A stretch of 64,000 bases of DNA from Palsa-504 sp963744575. GTDB lineage: Bacteria; Actinomycetota; Actinomycetes; Streptosporangiales; Streptosporangiaceae. Every line of letters begins with the position of its first letter. Within the stretch, counting starts at the first letter, position 1. Below, one piece after another: positions 8,772 through 18,032 of the stretch. The stretch spans positions 558,001 to 622,000 of the forward strand of contig CAVUUF010000016.1 of the NCBI GenBank assembly GCA_963744575.1, given 5' to 3'. A model generated the notes under the pieces. The model saw nothing but the letters and a program-made list of their open reading frames with translations, had not been told where the DNA came from and ran no database searches. A program made the position numbers and the translations under genes.

Positions 8772-9607
8772 CACTGCCCTGCCGTTACCGCGTAAACCTG
8801 CTCCTCCAGCCACCGGGCGAACGTGCCGCGCTCGCGGGCGATGGCGTCCCAGGCCACGTAGTAGTCATTGTCGCGGGCCGAGTAGCCGAGCGCGTAAGAG
8901 GGGTGCGCCCCGCCCGGCGCCACCGCCACGAAGCTCACCGTCCAGGCGGGCAGGACCACCGCTCCCGGGCGCGGGTCGAGGTCGTCCACGATCTCCTCCA
9001 CCGTGACGACTGAGCGCTCGGATGCCAGCACGGCCTCCTTCTGCACGCCGGTGATCCCCCACAGCTGGACGTTGCCCGCCCGGTCGGCGCGCTGGGCGTG
9101 GATGACCGCCACGTCGGGCCGCAGCGCGGCGACCGCAGTCAACTTCTCACCGGTGAAGGGGCAGGTGATCGGCTTGATGGTGGGCGCCGACTCGCTATCG
9201 TCGTTGAGCGTCTCAAGTCCGGTGCCGTTGTAGCCGCGCAGCACGGCGAACGGCAGCCCGGAGGCGCCGGCCACGTAGCGGTTGGCCATCCCCGCGTGGC
9301 TGTGCTCCTCGATCTCCAGCGGAACCGGCCAGGAATGCTCCACCGCGTCGCGGAACCTGTGCAGCGAGCCGATGCCGGGGTTGCCGCCCCAGGAGAAGAT
9401 CAGCTTGCGGGCGCAGCCCGCGCCGATCAGCTGGTCGTAGATCAGGTCCGGCGTCATCCTGATCAGGGTCAGGTCGCGGCGCCGCTGCCTGATCACCTCG
9501 TGCCCGGCGGCGAACGGGATCAGGTGCGTGAATCCCTCCATCGCCACGGCGTCGCCGTCATGGATCGCCCGGTCCACGGCTTCGGCCAGTGAGACGATCT
9601 CCGCCAT
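8771..9607 (-). CDS. pcaI: 3-oxoadipate CoA-transferase subunit A
   Basis: The product has 278 residues. It shows the alpha-chain features of family-I CoA-transferases: GDAVAMEGFTHLIPFAAGHE near the N-terminus, FSWGGNPGIGSLHRFRDA, and RADRAGNVQLWG. A clear SD (GGAGGGG) immediately precedes ATG 9607. The 111-bp gap upstream, after pcaC, holds a small hairpin (AGCGGC/GCCGCT, about 9642-9661) and could contain a secondary promoter. The substrate assignment rests on the pca gene context. Confidence 0.9.
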   Translation of the reverse strand: MAEIVSLAEAVDRAIHDGDAVAMEGFTHLIPFAAGHEVIRQRRRDLTLIRMTPDLIYDQLIGAGCARKLIFSWGGNPGIGSLHRFRDAVEHSWPVPLEIEEHSHAGMANRYVAGASGLPFAVLRGYNGTGLETLNDDSESAPTIKPITCPFTGEKLTAVAALRPDVAVIHAQRADRAGNVQLWGITGVQKEAVLASERSVVTVEEIVDDLDPRPGAVVLPAWTVSFVAVAPGGAHPSYALGYSARDNDYYVAWDAIARERGTFARWLEEQVYAVTAGQ

Positions 9608-9718
9608 ACCCCTCCACGGTGAAGTTGCTTAGGCTAACGATAGCGGCTAAACGGCCGCTATGAGTACAGGCGTTCGCATGTCGGACGCATGTACGTGCCG
9701 AGCATCCGGCCGGGCCCG

Positions 9719-10126
9719 CTACGGCAGGTCGTCCGCCGACCCGGCTTCGGCGAGTGCGCGCTGGGCGATGGGAAACGCCCGGTTGGCGACCGGCACGCCC
9801 GCGTACACCGCCACCTGGAGCAGGACCTCCCGGATCTGCTCTGGCGTAAGACCGTTGCGCAGCGCGGCCTTGACGTGCATGGCCAGCTCGTGCTCGTGCT
9901 GCATGGCCGCGAGCACGGCCAGCGTGACCAGGCTGCGCTCGGACCGGGAAAGCCCCGGGCGGGACCAGATGTCACCCCAGGCGTAGCGCGTGATGAAGTC
10001 CTGGAACGGCTCGGTGAACGGGGTGGTCCCCGCCACCGCCCGGTCGACGTGCTCGTCCCCGAGCACCTCCCGCCGCACCGTCATGCCGCGGCGGACGCGC
10101 TCCCTGTCGTCCATTGGGTCATCCAT
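9719..10126 (-). CDS. pcaC: 4-carboxymuconolactone decarboxylase
   Basis: The product has 135 residues from ATG 10126 and belongs to the AhpD/CMD fold. RERVRRGMTVRREVLGDEHVDRA at the start and DFITRYAWGDIWSRPGLSRSERS in the middle are typical of PcaC, as is HEHELAMHVKAALRNGLT. It decarboxylates gamma-carboxymuconolactone to 3-oxoadipate enol-lactone, the PcaD substrate. The start overlaps the end of pcaB by 8 bp. It is a stand-alone PcaC, not the PcaL fusion (PcaD-PcaC) found in some actinomycetes. Confidence 0.93.
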   Translation of the reverse strand: MDDPMDDRERVRRGMTVRREVLGDEHVDRAVAGTTPFTEPFQDFITRYAWGDIWSRPGLSRSERSLVTLAVLAAMQHEHELAMHVKAALRNGLTPEQIREVLLQVAVYAGVPVANRAFPIAQRALAEAGSADDLP

Positions 10127-11552
10127 GGGACACCCCCGGTGACTCGTGTGCTTCGAGAGCCGCCGCGACGAAAGCGTCGGCGGCACCCAGGTAGCCGGCC
10201 GGCTCGAGCGCCGAATCGATCTGCTCGGCGGTGATGCCGGCCGCGGTGAGCCGCTTCTCGAGTTCGGGCACGTCCAGCAGCACGTCGCGCAGCGGCAGCC
10301 CCGCGCCCACGGCCCGGGCGCTCGCCTCGGCCACCAGATCGTGGGCCTGAGCCCCGCCCAGCACGCCCGCCAGCAGCGACGCGACGTGCTCCGCGAGCGG
10401 CAGGCCCTTGGTCGCGGCCAGGTTCGCGGCCATCCGCGACGTGTCCACCACCAGGCCGGGCAGCAGCTCGGTCCCCCAGCTCGCGGCCGCCCCGGTCAGC
10501 CGGAGCAGGGCGGTCAGCGGTTCCCACTCGGCGTGCCAGGCTCCGGCCGCGCGCTGGAGCTCCTGTTCGGTGGCCGCGGTCAGGGTGGCGAGCAGCCCCG
10601 GGACCTGCCGGGTGCAGCCGAGGATGGCGATCGACGCCACCGGGTTGCGCTTGTGCGGCATGGCCGAGGAGCCGCCGCGCCGCGGCGAAGCCGCGGGCCG
10701 CCCCTCGGCGGCCGGGACGGCCGGGCCGACCGGACTAGCAGGGCCCTCACTGACCTCGCCGACCTCCGACTGGGCCAGCAGGGTGACGTCCCTGGCGATC
10801 TTGCCGAGCGCCGCCGCGACCCGGGCCAGCGCGGCAGCCAGGTCGATGATCCGCAGCCGGTCGGTGTGCCAGGGCAGCACGGGCACGGCCAGGCCGAGTT
10901 CCTCCGCGAGCAGCGCCGCGACCCGCTGGCCGCCGTCGCCCAGCGAGGCGAGCGTGCCCGCCGCGCCGCCGAACTGCACCGCCAGCCGCTGCGAGCGGAT
11001 CGCGGCCAGCCCGGCGCGGGCCTCGTCCAGGCTGGTCAGCCAGCCCGCCGCAACCAGGCCGAAGGTGACGGGAACGGCCTGCTGGAGCAGCGTACGGCCG
11101 ATCATGATCGAGGCCCGGTGTTCGGCGGCCAGGCCGGCCGCGGCGCCGGCCGCCTGGCCCAGGTCGGCCACGATGACCGCGGTGGCCCGCTTGGCCAGCA
11201 GCATCGCCGCGGTATCCAGGATGTCCTGGCTGGTGGCGCCGCGGTGCACCGAGCTGACCGCTGTCTGGGGTACCTGCCTGGCCAGCGCGCGGGCCAGCCC
11301 GGGTACCGGGTTCCCGGTCAGGGCGGCGAGTCCGCCGAGTTCGTTCGGATCAAAATTCTCTGCCCTGGCCGCGGCGGTGACCGCCTCGCCCGCCCCAGCC
11401 GGCGCCAGCCCGGCCCGCTCCAGCGCCCGGGCCAGCCCGGCCTCGGCGTCGAGCATCGCCTGCAGCCATGCGGTGTCGCCGGCCTCGACGCCGCCCCGGG
11501 CGAAGACGCCGCCGAACAGCCCGCGCCCGGCCGGTTTTTCATAGTCAGGCAT
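10119..11552 (-). CDS. pcaB: 3-carboxy-cis,cis-muconate cycloisomerase
   Basis: The product has 477 residues and belongs to the fumarase/aspartase superfamily. It carries the signature GSSAMPHKRNP, SSVHRGATSQDILDT near residue 100, and GGAAGTLASLGDGG. It makes gamma-carboxymuconolactone from 3-carboxymuconate. It is the first gene of the minus-strand pca run (pcaB-C-I-J-H-G-D). The 109-bp region shared with the divergent aminotransferase must hold its promoter. No IclR-type PcaR regulator is encoded nearby. Confidence 0.93.
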   Translation of the reverse strand: MPDYEKPAGRGLFGGVFARGGVEAGDTAWLQAMLDAEAGLARALERAGLAPAGAGEAVTAAARAENFDPNELGGLAALTGNPVPGLARALARQVPQTAVSSVHRGATSQDILDTAAMLLAKRATAVIVADLGQAAGAAAGLAAEHRASIMIGRTLLQQAVPVTFGLVAAGWLTSLDEARAGLAAIRSQRLAVQFGGAAGTLASLGDGGQRVAALLAEELGLAVPVLPWHTDRLRIIDLAAALARVAAALGKIARDVTLLAQSEVGEVSEGPASPVGPAVPAAEGRPAASPRRGGSSAMPHKRNPVASIAILGCTRQVPGLLATLTAATEQELQRAAGAWHAEWEPLTALLRLTGAAASWGTELLPGLVVDTSRMAANLAATKGLPLAEHVASLLAGVLGGAQAHDLVAEASARAVGAGLPLRDVLLDVPELEKRLTAAGITAEQIDSALEPAGYLGAADAFVAAALEAHESPGVSHG

Positions 11553-11661
11553 GTCCAGGATCTGTCCTCTCCCGTAACCGGCTCCCCACCATAGACTCCC
11601 AGCCTCGTGGATGTAGCCACCTCCCCTTTAGCCGTTAGCTCTGATGAATTATCTTCTGAGC

Positions 11662-13017
11662 ATGACCGAGTATGTTCCGGGCGCCGACGCCCGACCTCCG
11701 CAACGCAGGCACCTCGTCACCGAGATCCCCGGGCCCGTCTCGCGTGAGCTACTGGCCCGCCGCGAGCGCGCGGTGGCCCGCGGAGTCAGCCACGTGCTGC
11801 CGGTGTTCGTCACCGACGCCGGCGGCGGCGTGATCGTCGACGCCGACGGCAACTCGCTGATCGACTTCGGCTCCGGCATCGCCGTGGTCTCCGTGGGCAA
11901 CGCGGCCCCCCGGGTGTCCGCCCGGGTGGCGGAACAGGCGGCGAGGTTCACCCACACCTGCTTCATGGTGACGCCGTACGAGGGCTACGTCGAGGTCTGC
12001 GAGGAACTCGGCAGGCGGACGCCGGGGACGTACGAGAAGCGGTCCGCGCTGTTCAACTCCGGCGCGGAGGCGGTGGAGAACGCAGTGAAGATCGCCCGGC
12101 ACGTCACCGGGCGGCAGGCCGTCGTGGCGTTCGACCACGCCTACCACGGGCGCACCAACCTCACCATGGCGCTCACCGCGAAGAACATGCCCTACAAGGA
12201 CAAGTTCGGGCCGTTCGCCGGCGAGATCTACCGGATGCCGATGGCTTACCCGCTGCGCTGGCCCGGCGGCCGGGAGGCGTGCACGGCGAACGCGCTCGAG
12301 GTGGTCAAGAGCCTGATCCATACCCAGGTGGGCGAGGACAACGTAGCCGCCGTCATCATCGAGCCGATCCAGGGCGAGGGCGGGTTCGTGGTGCCGCCGG
12401 ACGGGTTCCTGCCCGGCCTGGCCGGGTTCTGCCGCGAGCACGGGATCGTGTTCATCGCGGACGAGATCCAGACCGGGTTCTGCCGCACCGGCGACTGGTT
12501 CGCCTGCGAGCACGAGGGCGTGGTGCCCGACATGGTCACGACGGCCAAGGGCATCGCGGGCGGCCTGCCGCTGGCCGCGGTGACCGGCCGCGCCGAGATC
12601 ATGGACTCGGTGCACGCGGGCGGCCTGGGCGGGACCTACGGCGGCAACCCGGTAGCCTGCGCGGCGGCGCTCGGCGCGATCGAGACGATGGCGGCCGAGG
12701 ACCTCGCCGGGCGGGCACGCCGGATCGGCGAGATCATGCTGCCGCGGCTGCACGGGCTGGCGGAGAAGTACCGGGTCATCGCCGACGTGCGCGGACGCGG
12801 CGCGATGCTGGCCATCGAGCTGACCAAGCCGGGGACGCTGGACCCCGACCCGGCCACCACGTCCGCCGTCGCCCGCGCCTGCCACCAGGCTGGGATGGTC
12901 ACGCTGACCTGCGGGACGTTCGGCAACGTGATCCGCTTCCTGCCGCCGCTGGTGATTGGCGAGGACCTGCTGGACGAGGGGCTGTCGATCCTCGAGGACG
13001 CCTTCGCCTCGGTCTGA
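11662..13017 (+). CDS. gabT: 4-aminobutyrate-type aminotransferase (class III, PLP)
   Basis: The product has 451 residues from ATG 11662; an in-frame ATG at 11644 would add six residues. Fold-type I class-III aminotransferase features are clear: FNSGAEAVENAVKIAR for cofactor phosphate binding, FDHAYHGRTN, EPIQGEGGFVVPP, FIADEIQTGFCRTG and the Schiff-base Lys in TTAKGIAGGLPL. RRHLVTEIPGP at the N-terminus is typical of actinobacterial GabT. It transfers the amino group of GABA to 2-oxoglutarate, giving succinate semialdehyde. It is transcribed divergently from pcaB. A related omega-amino acid could be the real substrate. Confidence 0.88.
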   Translation: MTEYVPGADARPPQRRHLVTEIPGPVSRELLARRERAVARGVSHVLPVFVTDAGGGVIVDADGNSLIDFGSGIAVVSVGNAAPRVSARVAEQAARFTHTCFMVTPYEGYVEVCEELGRRTPGTYEKRSALFNSGAEAVENAVKIARHVTGRQAVVAFDHAYHGRTNLTMALTAKNMPYKDKFGPFAGEIYRMPMAYPLRWPGGREACTANALEVVKSLIHTQVGEDNVAAVIIEPIQGEGGFVVPPDGFLPGLAGFCREHGIVFIADEIQTGFCRTGDWFACEHEGVVPDMVTTAKGIAGGLPLAAVTGRAEIMDSVHAGGLGGTYGGNPVACAAALGAIETMAAEDLAGRARRIGEIMLPRLHGLAEKYRVIADVRGRGAMLAIELTKPGTLDPDPATTSAVARACHQAGMVTLTCGTFGNVIRFLPPLVIGEDLLDEGLSILEDAFASV

Positions 13018-13069
13018 TCCCCGATGGTCGTGGCGACGGCGGCGCGGCAGGAGGAGCTGACCCGGCTGA

Positions 13070-14470
13070 TTATCCCGGCAGGCCGAAGACCCCGAGCGGG
13101 CTCGGCGCGGTGAATTCCACCCGCAGGACGTCCTGCCCGTCGACAAGCACGGTTTCGGTCCTGGCGGGCCGGTCCTGAGCATTCACCGTGCTGAGGTAGG
13201 AGCGCATGGACCGCACGTAAGCGGCGCTGCCCAGGTGGGATGCCTGATCGCTCTCGGCCAGGTCGGCGAAGCGCAGCGGGAGCTCAGCGTCGACACCCGG
13301 GCCGGTGTTCCCGAAGTCCAGGATGCTGATCGGCTGGTGCCCGGCCAGCGCGGCGATGGCCAGCATCAGCCGCGAGTCGACCTGGCCGGTCGCCAGCTCC
13401 GCCTGAGCCTGGGCGGTGACCGCGATCTGGTTGTCACCCAGTAGCGCGTGTCCGGACTGCTCCCTGGCCGCCATGTCGGCATTGAGCTGGTTCCGGTAGG
13501 CGGCGGCCCCGTTCTTGGCGATCAGCCGGACGATGATCTCGGCGGCCCCGGAGCCGAAGGACGCGAGGACCGCCGGCGCCCAGGCGGTGGCCAGGCTGCT
13601 GCCGAACAAGCTCTGGACGGCCTGGGTCTCGACGACCACGGCCGACGGACCCGGAACTTGCGAGGTGGGCCCGAGCACGAGCAAGTCATGGGCGGGGAAC
13701 CCGTGCGCGGTGAGCGCGTGGCACATCACCGGGTCACAGGATACGAGGGAGTTCTGGCTTACCTGCTGGGCCACCCAGGCAGCCACCTGATCGCGGACCG
13801 CGGCCTCGTCGCGCAGCAGGGCGGCACTGGCCCCGCTGTTCGCTGACGAGCCCGCAAAATGCCGGACCGCGATGACGGTAAGCGATCCCGCAGCCGCCAG
13901 GACCACGGCCAGGGCGACCAGCAGAACCGCGCGCCCGCGGCGGTGCGGCTGGCCCGCGGCGGGCGTGACGGCGGGCTCCGGCTTTGCTCCCGGCTGGGGC
14001 TTGGCGGCGGTCCCGAACCACTCGGTGACCTCGTCCTCGGCGAAGGGGCCGGAGTTAGCCGGGCGTTCCGGCCGGGATCGCTGCTCGGGCAGGACAGTGT
14101 GCTCGGGCCGGGCTGGCTGTTCGGGCAGGACAGTGTGCTTGGGCCGGGCTGGCTGTTCGGGCTTGGCCGGGCGCTGCCGGTGTCGCTTGGACCCCCTAAC
14201 TCCATTAACGCTATTAATCCCGTTGGGCCCCGTGGTGGCGATGGTCACGACATCATCGGCCGCCTGGTCCGATGCAGGCGAATGCCCTCGCGGCTTGGTT
14301 GTATCCCCCGGGTCATTCGCCGCCGCACCTTCGCGTTCGGCCTTGACCGCAGCTTGGATGCGCTGCCGCACTTCCGCTGAGAGCGCCGGTGCCGGCGTCG
14401 ACGAAGATCCGCCCCTCGCGGCCCCTCGCACCCGCTGAGGAAGCTCCTGACCGCGGTCCTCATCCGCCAC
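13070..14470 (-). CDS. Single-pass membrane protein with Pro-rich repeat, unknown function
   Basis: The product has 466 residues. GTG 14470 was chosen because GGGGGTGA lies about 4 bp upstream. Residues 1-190 are charged, Pro-rich and presumably cytoplasmic, with a 12-residue repeat of the type PEQPARPKHTVL. A short motif DEVTEWFG precedes the basic stop-transfer HRRGR. A single hydrophobic helix (VLLVALAVVLAAAGSLTVIA) follows, then a roughly 260-residue external domain with Cys in VSCDPVMCHAL. No catalytic motif is recognised. It is convergent with gabT, 52 bp away. Confidence 0.7.
   Translation of the reverse strand: MADEDRGQELPQRVRGAARGGSSSTPAPALSAEVRQRIQAAVKAEREGAAANDPGDTTKPRGHSPASDQAADDVVTIATTGPNGINSVNGVRGSKRHRQRPAKPEQPARPKHTVLPEQPARPEHTVLPEQRSRPERPANSGPFAEDEVTEWFGTAAKPQPGAKPEPAVTPAAGQPHRRGRAVLLVALAVVLAAAGSLTVIAVRHFAGSSANSGASAALLRDEAAVRDQVAAWVAQQVSQNSLVSCDPVMCHALTAHGFPAHDLLVLGPTSQVPGPSAVVVETQAVQSLFGSSLATAWAPAVLASFGSGAAEIIVRLIAKNGAAAYRNQLNADMAAREQSGHALLGDNQIAVTAQAQAELATGQVDSRLMLAIAALAGHQPISILDFGNTGPGVDAELPLRFADLAESDQASHLGSAAYVRSMRSYLSTVNAQDRPARTETVLVDGQDVLRVEFTAPSPLGVFGLPG
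14085..14160. repeat. 36-bp tandem repeat inside the membrane protein gene
   Basis: Two nearly identical 36-bp units lie at 14085-14120 and 14121-14156, differing at one visible base, and a partial third copy follows. On the minus strand they encode the 12-residue repeat (R/P)PEQPARP(K/E)HTVL. The unit length keeps the frame, so copy number can vary without disrupting the gene. Confidence 0.85.
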
Positions 14471-14823
14471 GTGATCACCCCCAGCACGGCACGAACACTG
14501 ACAAGGCGTGCGGCCGCCGAAGATAGCCGAGCACATGATCGGCGGCTATTCAAGCGAGACTGCCAAATGTAATAGGAAATACGCAGAAGGCGGATCGAGC
14601 GGACGGCTGCGGGCTCCACCCGGCCGCACGGCGGCGAGAGACTTCTCCAGCGAAATTCTCCGAACGCCCCTCATGGCAGGGAATCGGACGTTACCGTCTG
14701 GTTTGCGGTGTCCATACTCGTACAGAAGCGCTGCGTTAAGTGACACTGCATGTACAGCATGTGAGATGCCAGGGGGGTTCACGGAGCGCCTCTGCATGCC
14801 AGAGTGACGAGCAGGTGCGACCT
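14471..14823. other. Divergent intergenic region upstream of cassette B
   Basis: About 350 bp separate the minus-strand membrane protein gene from the plus-strand cassette B. It is less G+C-rich than its neighbours, mostly before 14600. It should carry the promoters of both units. The near-repeat GCATGTACAGCATGTG lies at about 14749-14764, some 60 bp before the start of cassette B. No gene is supported here. Confidence 0.45.
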
Positions 14824-16455
14824 ATGGATCATGCCCCGGCGGCCGAGCAGGCAACGGAATCCTCCTCGTCAGCTCCGGCGCGCCCGGAAGGACTGGTCGC
14901 CGCCTCACACCGGCTCGAACGGCCTACCAGGTCGCGCCTTGCCGGCAGCTGGCCGTTGGCGGTCATTCTCGCCGTTCAGACGATCTTGTCGCTCCGGCTC
15001 GTGCGGGCCGACACGGCCTTTCAGGACGAGGCCCTGTATTTGTGGGCCGGACATCTGGAATGGGCGCACGTGCTCCACGGCACCCCGTTGCCGCAGTTCC
15101 CGGCCTACTTCTCCGGGGCACCAGTGATCTACCCGCCACTCGGTGCCCTCGCCGATAGCATCGGCGGGCTGACGGCGGCCCGGATCTTGTCTCTCGCCTT
15201 CATGCTGGGCGCCACCGTCCTGCTGTGGTCCGTCACGGACCGGCTGTTCGGGCGCCGGGCCGCGTTCTTCGCAGCCGCGCTATTCGCCGTTCTCGGCCCG
15301 ACCCTGCACCTGGGATCGTTCGCGACCTACGACGCCATGTCGATGTTCCTCATCGCGCTGTCGGCCTGGTTCGCCGTGCGAGGCGGGGACCGGCAGGACG
15401 TCACCGGCTGGATGATAGCCGCGGGAGTTGCGCTGGCCCTGGCCAACGCGACCGCGTATTCGTCGGCCCTGTTCGACCCCGTCGTGATCCTGATCGCCTT
15501 GATCACGGCGTTCCCGCGGCCAGGCGGCAAACTCGCCGCCGGACGCGCCCTGACCCTGCTGGCCGTCGTGGCGGTCCTGCTCACTCCGGCGGTGCTGATC
15601 GGCGGAAGCCGCTATCTCCACGGGATCCAGGTGACCACGCTGGAGCGAGCGTCCGGCACCGACTCCCCGCTTACCGTCTTCGCTCATTTCTGGTCCTGGA
15701 CGGGCGTCATCGTCGTGGCCGCGTGCTGCGGCGCGATCATCAGCTGGGTCAGCCAGCCCGGGCGCGCGCGGACGTGGCTGCTGACCCTGCTGGCCGCCAC
15801 CGCGCTGCTCGTGCCGGCCGAGCAGGCGAGCCTGTTCACCACGGCCTCGCTCAACAAGCACGGGGCCATGGGCGCCTGGTTCGCCGCCATCGCCGCGGGG
15901 TTCGCCGTCGACCGGCTCGTCGAGACCGCGCCGGCCGGGAACATGCGTATTGTCACCTGCGCCGCCTGCGTGGTCGCCCTCGCCTTCCCGGTCTCCATCG
16001 GGGCCAGCCAGTCGCGGGAGTTCGCCACCAGCTGGGCGAATTCGTCGGCGTTCATCACGATATTCGGCCCGCTGACGGACCACGGCAGCGGGCGGATGCT
16101 GGTCGAGGACCCCTCCATCGCGGAGTACTACCTGCCAGCTGGCAGTCAGTGGCAGCGGTGGTCGAGCACGCGGAATATCATCGGGCGCTCGGGCGCCCCC
16201 ACCGGCGGCCCGAGCACTCAGGCGGGCATCGTCGGCGCCGGCAACGCGGGCACCTTCGCCCTGTACATCCAGCAGGGCTACTTCTCCCTCATCGCGCTGA
16301 ACTTCGCCGACACGACATCCCTGGACAAGACCCTCGCCGCGGACATCCACCGCAACCGCCACTACCGCCCCGTCCAGGTCGTGCCCTACGGCCCCGGCCC
16401 AGCGGGCCCGGCACCGGGTGAGTACGTGATCTGGCAGTACGAGCCGCGGTCGTGA
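14824..16455 (+). CDS. GT39-like polytopic membrane glycosyltransferase (cassette B)
   Basis: The product has 543 residues from ATG 14824, with a roughly 40-residue cytosolic leader followed by about ten hydrophobic helices. The first external loop holds FQDEALYLWAGHLEWAH with the acidic pair Asp68-Glu69 expected at the active site of GT-C enzymes (PMT/ArnT type). VEDPSIAEYYLPAGSQWQRW and YFSLIALNFADTTSLDK in the C-terminal part are shared with the other copies. The stop overlaps the GT2 start (GTGA). It likely uses a polyprenyl-phosphate sugar donor outside the membrane; the acceptor is unknown. Confidence 0.75.
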   Translation: MDHAPAAEQATESSSSAPARPEGLVAASHRLERPTRSRLAGSWPLAVILAVQTILSLRLVRADTAFQDEALYLWAGHLEWAHVLHGTPLPQFPAYFSGAPVIYPPLGALADSIGGLTAARILSLAFMLGATVLLWSVTDRLFGRRAAFFAAALFAVLGPTLHLGSFATYDAMSMFLIALSAWFAVRGGDRQDVTGWMIAAGVALALANATAYSSALFDPVVILIALITAFPRPGGKLAAGRALTLLAVVAVLLTPAVLIGGSRYLHGIQVTTLERASGTDSPLTVFAHFWSWTGVIVVAACCGAIISWVSQPGRARTWLLTLLAATALLVPAEQASLFTTASLNKHGAMGAWFAAIAAGFAVDRLVETAPAGNMRIVTCAACVVALAFPVSIGASQSREFATSWANSSAFITIFGPLTDHGSGRMLVEDPSIAEYYLPAGSQWQRWSSTRNIIGRSGAPTGGPSTQAGIVGAGNAGTFALYIQQGYFSLIALNFADTTSLDKTLAADIHRNRHYRPVQVVPYGPGPAGPAPGEYVIWQYEPRS

Positions 16456-18032
16456 GCGCTCTGGGGGCTGGCAGTTCCGGCACCATCACACCACCGGTCA
16501 CCGCCCCGGAACGACCGCGTCCCCACCATCACCTGGTGCCGCCGCCTCCGCCGGATGACGAGGAGAAGTACAGCTACATCCAGCGGAACCTGCCTTACCT
16601 GGCCACCGTCATCCTCATCGGCTCGTGCTGCCTCATCTACAGCCAGATCAGGTTCGAGACCCAGGACCCGGCACTCCTGCCGTTCCTGGTCTTCACCGGC
16701 ATCTACGTCGTCTACCAGGCGACCAGCCTGCCGGTGAACTTCGCCGGCGCCGGGTTCGACCTGGCCGCGCACCAGGCCCGGATAGCCGCGTGGCACCCGC
16801 CGTCCTACCCGGACGTGGACATCTACCTGCCCATCTGCGGGGAGCCGATCGAACTGCTGCGTAACACGTGGACCGCAGTGTCCGGGCTCATCGAGGACTA
16901 CCAGGGCAGGGCCCAGGCCTACGTCCTCGACGACGGGCCCGATGAACAGGCCCGCGTGATGGCCGGATCGTTCGGCTTCAGCTACATCCACCGGCCCGAC
17001 CGGCCGGCCGGCAAGAAGGCCGGCAACCTGCGTTATGCCTTCACCCAGACCAGCGCCCCGTTCCTGGTCATCTTGGACGCGGACTTCGCGCCGCGGCGGG
17101 ATTTCCTGGCCGAGACGCTGCCCTACCTGGACGATCCCACGATCGCGATCGTGCAGACTCCGCAGTACTTCAGGACCAGCCCGGTGCAGACCTGGATTGA
17201 AAGGGCCGCCGGGCCGATCCAGGAGGTGTTCTACCGGGCCGTCCAGGTGGCTCGCCAGCGGCTGGACGCCGCCGTCTGCTGCGGGACCTCGGCGGTGTAC
17301 CGGCGGGTGGCGCTCGAGCCGCAGGGCGGCCCGACGCTGATTCCCTACGCCGAGGACGTGCACACCGGCCTCGACGTGCGCCGGGCCGGCTGGTCCATGA
17401 CCTACCTGCCGGTGCTGCTCTCGACCGGGATCTGCCCGGACAACCTGGACTCGTTCGTCCGGCAGCAATACCGCTGGTGCTCCGGGAACGTCGGCATCGT
17501 GTTCTCCTGGCGGCTGTGGTCGATCCCGATGCGGATCCCGGCCCGGCTGACCTACATCTCCGGGTTCCTGTACTACGCCTACACCGCCCTGCTCACGTTC
17601 TTCGGGCCGGTCATCCCCATCGTGATGCTGGCCTTCCTGCCCGGCCAGATCAGGCTGCGGAACTTCGTCGTCCTGCTCCCCGCGATGCTGACCGGGTTCG
17701 TGCTGTACCCGCTGTGGCACCGGTCCCGCTTCGGGCCGGGGATCTGGCCGCTGGGAATCGCGCGCGGCTGGGCGCACGTGTTCGCCATCTGGGACGGGGC
17801 CTGGGGCAAGTCGATGAGCTGGCATCCCACCCGGACGCCGGGCAGCTCGCTACGTCGCTTCCGGATCGGGATCACGTGGTGGAGCGGGAGCGCCGCCGTG
17901 CTGTGGCTGGCGCTGGCCATCTGGCGGACGGTGACCCTGGGCTCCTTGCAGTTCGCGGTCCTGTTGTTCTTCGGCGCGTTCAACTTCGCCGTCGTGGGTC
18001 GCGTTATCTTCCCCGGAGGCAGGGCGGCATGA
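16452..18032 (+). CDS. Processive GT2 synthase, cellulose-synthase-like (cassette B)
   Basis: The product has 526 residues and a GTG start overlapping the previous stop. The N-terminal leader is His/Pro-rich (HHHLVPPPPPDDEEKY), then two helices at about 47-64 and 75-93. Catalytic motifs are complete: DD 160-161, DAD 209-211, ED 301-302 and QQYRW 338-342. Several C-terminal helices should form the translocation path. It is the closest counterpart of the cassette-A enzyme, with shared phrases such as VNFGTRGFD/VNFAGAGFD and VQTPQYFRT. Its ATGA junction with the GH26-like gene indicates coupled translation. Confidence 0.87.
   Translation: MSALGAGSSGTITPPVTAPERPRPHHHLVPPPPPDDEEKYSYIQRNLPYLATVILIGSCCLIYSQIRFETQDPALLPFLVFTGIYVVYQATSLPVNFAGAGFDLAAHQARIAAWHPPSYPDVDIYLPICGEPIELLRNTWTAVSGLIEDYQGRAQAYVLDDGPDEQARVMAGSFGFSYIHRPDRPAGKKAGNLRYAFTQTSAPFLVILDADFAPRRDFLAETLPYLDDPTIAIVQTPQYFRTSPVQTWIERAAGPIQEVFYRAVQVARQRLDAAVCCGTSAVYRRVALEPQGGPTLIPYAEDVHTGLDVRRAGWSMTYLPVLLSTGICPDNLDSFVRQQYRWCSGNVGIVFSWRLWSIPMRIPARLTYISGFLYYAYTALLTFFGPVIPIVMLAFLPGQIRLRNFVVLLPAMLTGFVLYPLWHRSRFGPGIWPLGIARGWAHVFAIWDGAWGKSMSWHPTRTPGSSLRRFRIGITWWSGSAAVLWLALAIWRTVTLGSLQFAVLLFFGAFNFAVVGRVIFPGGRAA

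Noticed and set aside
10146..11594. 482-residue plus-strand frame opposite pcaB
   Set aside because: It is an antisense shadow, rich in Gly/Arg/Gln, without SD or motifs, over a clearly recognised gene.
14824..16455. Protein O-mannosyltransferase acting on secreted proteins
   Set aside because: The DE motif and topology fit the GT39/ArnT class only broadly; the C-terminal half is unlike Pmt proteins and the context points to polysaccharide rather than protein glycosylation.
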